DNA from: SIG205 sp045545595
GTDB taxonomy: Bacteria; Bacillota_I; Bacilli_A; RF39; UBA660
Assembly: GCA_045545595.1 (NCBI GenBank)
Contig: JAZQBG010000023.1
Coordinates: 1 to 64,000 of the forward strand
Reading direction: 5' to 3'
DNA length: 64,000 nt
How positions within the stretch are numbered: position 1 is the stretch's first letter; every line of letters begins with the position of its first letter. Positions 1 through 6,403 of the stretch are shown in pieces. Position numbers and translations under genes: made by a program. Below the pieces are notes generated by a model that saw nothing but the letters and a program-made list of their open reading frames with translations, had not been told where the DNA came from and made no database searches.

Positions 1-984
1 ACATCACTACCATTTAGTGTAACAAATACAGGTAGTGAACATATGAACCTAACAATAAGTCTAACAGATATAACAATATCAGAAGAATTAAAAGATGTAG
101 ACTTTAGATGGGGATTATATAATGCTGATACAGGAAATGGACTAAGTTTTGGTATATTCAGTGACTTAGGTGATGCAACAGAAATGGTAATCTATAGAGA
201 TACAATAATAGATGCAGCAGATCCAGATATAACAAAAAATTATATCTTAAGAATATGGATACACGATGACGGAGCTTTACAAAACTACATGCAAGGAAAA
301 AGCTTCAGTGCGAAGTTAACAGTAGATGGAGATGCAGTAGAATACACTGATGCAAGCTGTTTTACAGTTACAAGTGATGGTGTAATAACAGATTATGATG
401 GGTCATGTGGAAGTAATGTAGTTATACCTAAAACTATTGGTGGTGTTACTGTTACTGAGTTACAACCATCATCAGAGCAAGATGATGAACTAATAACAAG
501 TGTTATTATTCCAGATACCATTAATAGAATTAAAGATTATGCATTTTTTTGCGATTCTTTCACACATATAACAATCCCTGAAAGTGTAACATATATAGGT
601 GAGTATGCATTTGATGGTGCATCGTTAGAAACTGTATTTCTGCCAGATACTTGCGGTATTGGTGAGGGAGCATTTAGCGCAATTGAGGGTGTAATAAAGA
701 CCATGGTTTTACATAATGAGGTTGCAGTATCAGCGGAATTAGAAAATGTAATACTAATGGAAGGTGTTGAAGTTATTCCTGTAAATGGGTTTTGGCATAA
801 CAACTTAACAACAATAGAAATACCAAACAGTGTTACTTATGTGCAAAGTGGTGCGTTCAAAGGTAATCCATTAACAGAAATAATAGTACGTGGTAAAACA
901 AGCTTGGCTGATTTTAAAGTTGCTACAGGATTAACTACCGAAGGTGGACTTCCTGAAGGAGTTAATATAATATTTAGACCATAA
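1..984 (+). CDS. BspA-like leucine-rich-repeat surface protein, 5' end outside window
   Basis: The frame is open from base 1 (T-S-L-P-F-S-V-T-N-T-G before the first ATG at 43), so the start lies upstream and only the C-terminal part of about 327 residues is visible. The first ~110 residues look like a beta-rich exported domain (PFSVTNTGSEHMNLTISL). From about residue 120 there are LRR_5/BspA-type repeats of the form I-x-x-x-V-T-x-I-G-x-x-A-F, for example SVTYIGEYAFDGASL and SVTYVQSGAFKGNPL. Proteins of this family are secreted or cell-surface adhesins of gut bacteria. No sorting signal or C-terminal membrane anchor is seen. The exact role is unknown. Confidence 0.8.
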   Translation, partial: TSLPFSVTNTGSEHMNLTISLTDITISEELKDVDFRWGLYNADTGNGLSFGIFSDLGDATEMVIYRDTIIDAADPDITKNYILRIWIHDDGALQNYMQGKSFSAKLTVDGDAVEYTDASCFTVTSDGVITDYDGSCGSNVVIPKTIGGVTVTELQPSSEQDDELITSVIIPDTINRIKDYAFFCDSFTHITIPESVTYIGEYAFDGASLETVFLPDTCGIGEGAFSAIEGVIKTMVLHNEVAVSAELENVILMEGVEVIPVNGFWHNNLTTIEIPNSVTYVQSGAFKGNPLTEIIVRGKTSLADFKVATGLTTEGGLPEGVNIIFRP

Positions 985-1065
985 AATAGATTTACAATAA
1001 AAACTGACAAAATACATTAATGACATGGTGTATAATCATCATACAGTTTAATAGAGGTGATGATT

Positions 1066-2088
1066 ATGCCAAGAAAGAGATTTAAAAGTAAGAAACCTAG
1101 AAAAAAGAAAATAATTAAAATTAGATATATTTTCTATCTAATATGTATTTATCTTATTTCTAATCTTACTTTTTCTTATTTAAAGGATAAAGAAATTAGT
1201 ATTAATAATAAAGATTTTATTAAAGTACTATTATCTGCAAATAATAACATCACAAAAAAAGAGTACAATTCTAACAAAATAATTAATAGTGTCGTAGAAC
1301 TCTTTACAAACGTGGATATAAGTAGTCCAGTAACTGCTTTAGATTATAAAATTGCCTCAAATGTAGTAAAAAACGATAATTCACACACTGATAGCTATGA
1401 TAATGTTGAAGAGTTAGAAAAGATATCTAATTATATTGAAGATCCTAATCCTACAGATATTAGTGATCCAATAGTGTATATTTATAATTCACACCAATTA
1501 GAAAACTATAATACAGCTAATACAGAAGTATATAATATAAAACCTAATGTGATGATGACATCATACATGATAAGAGAAAATCTAAATAAAGCAGGTATTA
1601 ATACAATAGTTGAAGAGGAAAATGTAACAGAGATATTAAGGGTAAATAACTGGAAGGGTAGTAAGGCATACGATGTGACTAGAATGTTAATAAATGATGC
1701 TAAGGATAAAAATAAGAGTTTAAAATATTTTATTGATATACATAGAGATTCAGTAACTCATGATAAAACAACAATTACAATAGGAGATGTTAATTATGCA
1801 AGATTTTATTTTGTAATAGGACTAGAAAATCCTAATTATGAGGAGAATATGAAATTTGCGAAAGCATTAGACTCTATGTTAAATAGTACTCATAAAGGTA
1901 TCAGTAAGGGAATATTACAAAAACAAGGGAAAAGTGTTAATGGAGTATATAATCAAGATATTGATCCAAATGTAATTCTAATTGAAGTAGGAGGTTATGA
2001 GAATACAATTGAAGAAGTAAATAATAGTGTAGATGTATTATCTGATGCTTTAATAAAGTATATAAAGGAAGATACTAATGAAAGCTAG
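1066..2088 (+). CDS. spoIIP: SpoIIP-family peptidoglycan hydrolase
   Basis: Matches the stage II sporulation protein P family, a membrane-anchored amidase/endopeptidase that thins septal peptidoglycan during engulfment with SpoIID and SpoIIM. A very basic N-terminus (RKRFKSKKPRKKKIIK) precedes one membrane segment (IFYLICIYLISNLTF), then a low-complexity linker and the catalytic domain. Family motifs visible are VYIYNSHQLENY, FIDIHRDSV and the C-terminal EVGGYENTIEEVNNS, with the zinc-ligand type His and Glu residues present. I chose the ATG at 1066 because AGAGGTG sits 6 bases upstream; a GTG at 1057 and an ATG at 1060 are in frame but overlap this site. A TATAAT at 1031-1036 is the likely -10. 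Overlaps the next gene by 11 bases. Confidence 0.87.
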   Translation: MPRKRFKSKKPRKKKIIKIRYIFYLICIYLISNLTFSYLKDKEISINNKDFIKVLLSANNNITKKEYNSNKIINSVVELFTNVDISSPVTALDYKIASNVVKNDNSHTDSYDNVEELEKISNYIEDPNPTDISDPIVYIYNSHQLENYNTANTEVYNIKPNVMMTSYMIRENLNKAGINTIVEEENVTEILRVNNWKGSKAYDVTRMLINDAKDKNKSLKYFIDIHRDSVTHDKTTITIGDVNYARFYFVIGLENPNYEENMKFAKALDSMLNSTHKGISKGILQKQGKSVNGVYNQDIDPNVILIEVGGYENTIEEVNNSVDVLSDALIKYIKEDTNES

Positions 2089-2401
2089 TAAAATATTTAG
2101 AAATGTTATGATAGTTTTATTTGTAATATTTATCGCACTATTTATTTCTCAAGCTAATGGTTATTATGAATATCATGAATATAAGAAAGTAGCACTTACT
2201 AATGAACAAATTAAAGAATTTGAAAGTGATTTAAAGGCAGGTAAAAAAATAGATATAAAAGATTATGTTTCAAACACAAAAAAAGAATATGGCAATACAA
2301 TATCTGATACAGGACTAACAGTTTCCTTGAAGATTGAAAAATATATAAAAAAAGCAATCAATTCTTCATTTGGAATGCTTTCTGATTTAGTCAGTGAATA
2401 A
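2078..2401 (+). CDS. small single-pass membrane protein in the spoIIP operon
   Basis: A 107-residue protein with an N-terminal membrane segment (IFRNVMIVLFVIFIALFIS) and a charged extracytoplasmic region of about 80 residues, ending in an amphipathic stretch (SLKIEKYIKKAINSSFGML). AAGGAAG lies 7 bases before the ATG, and the start is inside the end of spoIIP, so the two are translationally coupled. I do not recognise the family. The coupling suggests it works with SpoIIP at the membrane, which is inference from position only. Confidence 0.7.
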   Translation: MKASKIFRNVMIVLFVIFIALFISQANGYYEYHEYKKVALTNEQIKEFESDLKAGKKIDIKDYVSNTKKEYGNTISDTGLTVSLKIEKYIKKAINSSFGMLSDLVSE

Positions 2402-2516
2402 TTTATGATTAGTATTAACAGATGTTAAACTATTAAAATTATTTAATGAAGAATATATATTAAAGTTACAGTCATAAAAAAATTTCTTAATGGAACAACA
2501 ATTATTAAATAAAATG

Positions 2517-2545
2517 TTGATAACAATTCATTTTTATGTTAAAAT
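2517..2545 (+). promoter_or_regulatory. promoter of candidate antitoxin RNA (locus 1)
   Basis: TTGATA, 17-bp spacer, TAAAAT, with a TG one base before the -10 (extended -10). It points toward the 3' end of the peptide gene on the other strand and there is no ORF behind it, only a terminator 100 bases further on. Confidence 0.6.
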
Positions 2546-2568
2546 GAATATGTCAAGGAAACTTGCAT

Positions 2569-2615
2569 AAAATAAAAAAGGGAAATACTTAACTTCGCAT
2601 GTTGAGTACTTACCC
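2569..2615 (-). terminator. terminator of the peptide mRNA (locus 1)
   Basis: On the - strand GGGTAAGTACTCAAC, a short loop and GTTAAGTATTTCCC form an imperfect hairpin followed by TTTTTTATTTT. The 5' arm (AAGTACTCAAC) is also perfectly complementary to the 5' leader of the same mRNA. Confidence 0.65.
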
Positions 2616-2644
2616 AAAAATTAAGGTATACTTAATCTAGATAA

Positions 2645-2682
2645 AGTACTTAATCTTTTGCCAGATTGAGTACTATTTTTTT
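2645..2682 (+). terminator. terminator of candidate antitoxin RNA (locus 1)
   Basis: AGTACTTAATC, an 8-base loop (TTTTGCCA) and GATTGAGTACT form an 11-bp stem with one G-U pair, followed by ATTTTTTT. The stop codon of the peptide gene on the other strand lies in the 3' arm. Confidence 0.75.
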
Positions 2683-2762
2683 ATTATTATAATCATCAAA
2701 GAGACTATTAATAAAATGATAATTAATATTAGAAATGAGATTAATAAATCCTTTTTCTTCAT
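2673..2762 (-). CDS. 29-aa hydrophobic peptide, type I toxin-like
   Basis: Encodes a 29-residue peptide that begins MKKKDLLISF, continues as one membrane segment rich in Ile and Leu, and ends IIIIKK. AAGGAGA lies 10 bases before the ATG, a strong site for so short an ORF. A consensus promoter 60 bases upstream drives it, and a convergent transcript covers its 3' end. Size, composition and layout match type I toxins such as TxpA, BsrG and Fst in general form, but I do not recognise the sequence. A paralogue (MNKKDFLIFS...) with the same layout lies at 47945-48028. The toxic action is inference. Confidence 0.6.
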   Translation of the reverse strand: MKKKDLLISFLILIIILLIVSLMIIIIKK

Positions 2763-2825
2763 AAATATCAAGTCTCCTTCCTAAGAAGTCGGCAAGTACT
2801 CAACAGTTAACTACTTCCTGTATAA

Positions 2826-2854
2826 ATTATACTATAAGTTAACTGTTGTGACAA
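2826..2854 (-). promoter_or_regulatory. promoter of the 29-aa peptide gene
   Basis: On the - strand TTGTCA, 17-bp spacer, TATAAT, near the sigma-A consensus. The leader that follows begins near ACAGGAA, a string also found at the same place in the paralogous locus. Confidence 0.75.
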
Positions 2855-2898
2855 TAATATTTGAAGAAATTTTGAAAAATATAAAGAAGGTAGTAATT

Positions 2899-3873
2899 AT
2901 GAGTTTTAAAATTGGAAATTTGGAAATTAAAAACAGAGTAGTTTTAGCGCCTATGGCTGGTTATTCTAATAGTGCCTTTAGAAGAATAATCAAGAGTATG
3001 AATTGTGGTTTAATTTATGCAGAAATGGTTAGTGATAAAGCGTTATATTACAAAGATAAAAAGACTAATGACCTACTATATATGACTGAAAAAGAAAGAC
3101 CTATCGCACAACAAATATTTGGTAGTGATAAGGAAAGTTTTGTTTATGCTGCAAAATATATCGAAGAAACTATGAAACCAGATATCATCGATATTAATAT
3201 GGGTTGTCCTGTTCCTAAAGTTGCTTTAAGAGCTCAAGCTGGTTCCTCACTTTTAAAACATCCAGATAAAATTGAAGAAATAGTTAGATCAGTTGTAGAA
3301 AGTGTTAGTGTGCCAGTAACAGTTAAAATTAGAAGCGGATGGGATAGTAATTCTATCAATGCCGTAGAAGTTGCTAAAATAATAGAAAAAGCTGGTGCTA
3401 GTGCGATAACTGTTCATCCTAGAACTAGAGCGCAAGGTTATAGTGGTAAAGCAGATTGGAATATAATTAAACAAGTTAAAGAAACAGTTAATATACCAGT
3501 TATTGGTAATGGGGATATTAAAACTATCTATGATGCAGAAAACATGTTAAAAGAAACAGGTTGTGATGCAGTCATGATAGGTAGAGGGGCACTAGGTAAT
3601 CCTTGGTTTATTAATGAAGTATATGAATATATTGAAAATAACAATGTTATTGATAAGCCTACCAATAAAGATAAAATAGATATGGCTATTAAACATTTAA
3701 ATTTATTATTAGAATACAACAATGAGAAAAAAGCAATATTGGAAATGAGAAGTAATATTTGTTATTATCTAAAAGGCATTCCAAAGAGTACTGAAATAAA
3801 ACAAGAAATATTTAAAGTGACTACTAAGGAAGAATTTGTTAATATTTTAGAAAATTTTAAAAAAAGTTTATAA
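2899..3873 (+). CDS. dusB: tRNA-dihydrouridine synthase DusB
   Basis: Flavoenzyme that reduces uridine to dihydrouridine in the D-loop of tRNAs. The TIM-barrel signatures are clear: LAPMAGYSNSAFRRI near the N-terminus, DINMGCPVPKV with the catalytic Cys, VKIRSGWD, ITVHPRTRAQGYSG and VIGNGDI followed by MIGRGALGNPW for FMN binding. Length of 324 residues is normal. The start at 2899 is preferred over upstream codons because AGAAGG lies 9 bases before it and homologues start at M-x-F-K-I-G. The last 77 bases of the gene plus 38 downstream bases are repeated at 5532-5646, on the far side of the next gene. Confidence 0.93.
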   Translation: MSFKIGNLEIKNRVVLAPMAGYSNSAFRRIIKSMNCGLIYAEMVSDKALYYKDKKTNDLLYMTEKERPIAQQIFGSDKESFVYAAKYIEETMKPDIIDINMGCPVPKVALRAQAGSSLLKHPDKIEEIVRSVVESVSVPVTVKIRSGWDSNSINAVEVAKIIEKAGASAITVHPRTRAQGYSGKADWNIIKQVKETVNIPVIGNGDIKTIYDAENMLKETGCDAVMIGRGALGNPWFINEVYEYIENNNVIDKPTNKDKIDMAIKHLNLLLEYNNEKKAILEMRSNICYYLKGIPKSTEIKQEIFKVTTKEEFVNILENFKKSL

Positions 3874-3911
3874 AAATTAAAGTCTAAATTAAAAATAATC
3901 TCGATTATATT
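3797..3911 (+). repeat. 115-bp direct repeat, copy A (dusB 3' end)
   Basis: Covers the last codons of dusB and 38 bases downstream. It matches 5532-5646 at 113 of 115 positions by direct reading, without gaps. Confidence 0.95.
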
Positions 3912-3919
3912 GATGAGAT

Positions 3920-3956
3920 AAAAAAGTGTATTTTCAAAAGGAAAATGCACTTTTTT
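3920..3956 (+). terminator. terminator after dusB
   Basis: AAAAAGTGTATTTTC, AAAA loop and GGAAAATGCACTTTTTT form a long stem with a T run. It lies just outside the repeat, so it belongs to the cassette side of copy A. Confidence 0.85.
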
Positions 3957-3980
3957 AAGTAATATTTTTATATCATTTGC

Positions 3981-4008
3981 TTGATATATTTCAAATTTTT
4001 GCTATAAT
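3981..4008 (+). promoter_or_regulatory. promoter of the cassette gene
   Basis: TTGATA, 16-bp spacer, TATAAT with TGC directly before the -10. The cassette therefore brings its own promoter. Confidence 0.65.
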
Positions 4009-4034
4009 ATAATAACTTTCAGGTGGGTGAAGTA

Positions 4035-5528
4035 ATGATACAAAGAAATAGTGTAAAAAGAATTATATCTTTATTACTTTTAGTATTTCAAATAAAAATC
4101 GCTGGGTCAATTTGCAATTTAGTAAATAATAAAGGTGTAAAAAATTATAATAAGTTAATAGATAATTTTGCGGATTTTTTAATAGAAGAAAATATTACAA
4201 ATCCTCAACACATATACGAATATTTTAATTACGTCGTATGGAATGGGTATTTATCAAAAGATCAAGAATTGATGTATTCAATAGATAGAAAAATTTATCT
4301 TGATAATCCTGGTATGAGTATAGCTTCAGGGAATGCAGTATGTTTAAATTATGCAGATATGTTATCTTGTGTATATAAGGAACTAGGATTTAATTCATAT
4401 ATGGCTATGTGTTATGTTGATGCAGATAATGTAAAAATTGAAAAAATAAGAACCAATCAACAAATAGAAACAAAAGTTAATTCAGAAGCTGAAGAAGGAA
4501 TAATTTTTGATAATTTTGTAGTTAACAATTTAACTAAATTGTTAGGTAATCATGCAGTAACTTGTGTTGAATATAATGGTGAATTATATATTTTCGATCC
4601 AACTAATTTAGTATATTTGAATAAAACTAATTTTAATGATATTAATATAGTTAATGGTAGTGGTAAGTTTGATTTAAGATATTTTACCAGTTTGTTGTTT
4701 GATGATATAAATTTGTTTAAAGTTGTTCCTAGTACTAATTCTAAAAATTATAAATTAGAAGTTATTAATAAACCAGAATTAGTAATTGATATAGATGCTT
4801 TAGAGAATTTTCACAATGAAAATAAAAACTTAATAAATGAAATCGATAAAACAAATAAAAGAGGTACTAAAAGTGGTATTTTAGAAATTTTTATTTATCT
4901 TACTTTTGCATCTGAAATTTTAAAGTATTTCAAAAAGAGAATTAGAAAAATTGCTTTAAGAATTAAAAACAGCGACATAAAAGATATAAAGAATATTTCT
5001 AATGAATTAAGAAATTATTTTAAACAACATAATATAATTACTGAATATGAAATATTAAAAAATTATGAATTAATAAACAAGGAATTGGGTATAAAAAATA
5101 GCATATCTGATGATTTATTAAGAAAAAGTATTTTAACTATTAATAATCTAATAAATGACGATATATTTTATAATAATATTTTAATTGTATTATTAGATGA
5201 ACTAGGTTATGAATCAAACGTATGTTATGTAAAAAAATACGTTAATAATTTGCCAGCTGGAAATAGGGTGTTAATAAAATATAAAAGTGATTCTATGTAT
5301 TATTACTACGATCCTGAAATTGGTGAATTGTTATACGAAGACGATAAAAAGATATTATGTTCTAAAAATAAAAAATACAAATATAAAAGTTGTTCTAAGC
5401 AGTATGAATTTAATACTTTAAACGGTAAAGAAGAAGTACAAAATAAAATGAATGAAGAAAATATTTTATTAAACAAAAATAATCTTAACGAATTAAGGAA
5501 AAGTAAAATATTAAGAAAGGACAATTAG
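4035..5528 (+). CDS. transglutaminase-like cysteine-protease-fold membrane protein (cassette cargo)
   Basis: A 497-residue protein. The N-terminus has a hydrophobic stretch (IISLLLLVFQIKIAGSICNLV). About residues 90-200 carry a transglutaminase-like core with the expected triad order: Cys in ASGNAVCLNYADML, His in NHAVTCVEYNGELY and Asp in IFDPTN. A second hydrophobic segment near residue 285 (GILEIFIYLTFASEILKYF) is followed by a helical basic linker. A C-terminal domain resembles a degenerate second copy of the core (LLDELGYESNVCYVKKY, then MYYYYDPEIGELL) without the Cys and His. The start at 4035 has GGTGGGTGA upstream. Flanked by the 115-bp dusB-tail repeat. Substrate and role are unknown; peptide processing or crosslinking at the membrane is a guess from the fold. 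Confidence 0.65.
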   Translation: MIQRNSVKRIISLLLLVFQIKIAGSICNLVNNKGVKNYNKLIDNFADFLIEENITNPQHIYEYFNYVVWNGYLSKDQELMYSIDRKIYLDNPGMSIASGNAVCLNYADMLSCVYKELGFNSYMAMCYVDADNVKIEKIRTNQQIETKVNSEAEEGIIFDNFVVNNLTKLLGNHAVTCVEYNGELYIFDPTNLVYLNKTNFNDINIVNGSGKFDLRYFTSLLFDDINLFKVVPSTNSKNYKLEVINKPELVIDIDALENFHNENKNLINEIDKTNKRGTKSGILEIFIYLTFASEILKYFKKRIRKIALRIKNSDIKDIKNISNELRNYFKQHNIITEYEILKNYELINKELGIKNSISDDLLRKSILTINNLINDDIFYNNILIVLLDELGYESNVCYVKKYVNNLPAGNRVLIKYKSDSMYYYYDPEIGELLYEDDKKILCSKNKKYKYKSCSKQYEFNTLNGKEEVQNKMNEENILLNKNNLNELRKSKILRKDN

Positions 5529-5531
5529 AAG

Positions 5532-5646
5532 TAAAACAAGAAATATTTAAAGTGACTACTAAGGAAGAATTTGTTAATATTTTAGAAAATTTTAAAAAAA
5601 GTTTGTAAAAAATAAAGTCTAAATTAAAAATAATCTCGATTATATT
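5532..5646 (+). repeat. 115-bp direct repeat, copy B
   Basis: Second copy of the dusB 3' end and downstream bases, now between the cassette gene and comEA. It differs from copy A at two positions. It carries no start codon or binding site and is not a gene. Confidence 0.95.
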
Positions 5647-5668
5647 AGTGAAAGGAGATTATTTTTTT
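5628..5668 (+). promoter_or_regulatory. terminator-like hairpin holding the comEA ribosome binding site
   Basis: AAATAATCTC and GAGATTATTT form a 10-bp stem followed by a T run, and the 3' arm contains the GGAG of the comEA Shine-Dalgarno site (AAAGGAGATT). The structure could both terminate readthrough and hide the binding site. In copy A only the left arm and a short GAGAT remain. Confidence 0.5.
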
Positions 5669-6403
5669 ATGGAATTTTTAGAAAAATATAAGAAACATAT
5701 AATCATTTCTAGTATTTTATTAGTATTTTTAATATTATCTATTATCACCTATTATAAAACGTATAATGATAAAAAAGATAAGGAAGTAAAAGTAGCAGAT
5801 GCAGTAGTTTTAGAAAAAGAGGAAGTAATGGAAACTGTTGAAGAGGTTACCGAAGATATAGTTATAACAGAAGAATACTATGTTGATATTAAGGGCGCAG
5901 TTACTAATCCTGGAGTTTATAAATTAAGTAGTGATTCTAGAGTTAATGATGTAGTAAACTTAGCAGGTGGAGTTACTATTGATGCTGATACTAGATGTAT
6001 AAATTTAAGCAAAAAAATTAAAGATGAAATGGTTATATATGTTTACACAAAACAAGAAGTAGATGAAATGTATAAGAAAGAAGAAAAGAAAGATGATAAC
6101 GTTATTTTTAATAATGTTGTTAATAATGCTTATGTGGATTATACTAATCCGGAAAGTGAAAGTGTTGATACTGATAGTAATTTGAACGATAACGAAGAAG
6201 TTGTTGTTGGTAAAATAAATATTAATACAGCTGATATATCACTTCTAACTACATTACCTAATATTGGAGAATCTAAAGCACAAGCAATAATTTCTAAAAG
6301 AGAAGAAAAAGGTAAATTTAATTCCATTGATGAACTTAAAGAAGTTAGTGGAATAGGTGACTCTACTTTTGAAAAGCTTAAAGATTTAATTACAGTAGAA
6401 TGA
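5669..6403 (+). CDS. comEA: ComEA-type DNA-binding competence protein
   Basis: Receptor that binds double-stranded DNA outside the membrane for uptake through ComEC. It has one N-terminal membrane segment (IIISSILLVFLILSIITYY), an acidic linker, a SLBB domain (YYVDIKGAVTNPGVYKLSSD...VNLAGG), a second acidic linker, and C-terminal tandem helix-hairpin-helix motifs (KININTADISLLTTLPNIG, then IDELKEVSGIGDSTFEKLK). The start at 5669 follows AAAGGAG by about 10 bases; an in-frame start at 5648 has no site. The stop TGA overlaps the ATG of comEC (ATGA). Length is typical. Confidence 0.92.
   Translation: MEFLEKYKKHIIISSILLVFLILSIITYYKTYNDKKDKEVKVADAVVLEKEEVMETVEEVTEDIVITEEYYVDIKGAVTNPGVYKLSSDSRVNDVVNLAGGVTIDADTRCINLSKKIKDEMVIYVYTKQEVDEMYKKEEKKDDNVIFNNVVNNAYVDYTNPESESVDTDSNLNDNEEVVVGKININTADISLLTTLPNIGESKAQAIISKREEKGKFNSIDELKEVSGIGDSTFEKLKDLITVE

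Larger units (their letters stand above)
2552..2682 (+). ncRNA. candidate antisense antitoxin RNA (type I TA-like locus 1)
   Basis: A short transcript is predicted between the + promoter and a strong + terminator. It contains no ORF with a ribosome binding site. It is fully complementary to the 3' untranslated region and the last codons of the 29-aa hydrophobic peptide gene on the - strand. A paralogous arrangement with different sequence exists near 47.8-48.0 kb. Ends are inferred from the promoter and terminator. Confidence 0.5.
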
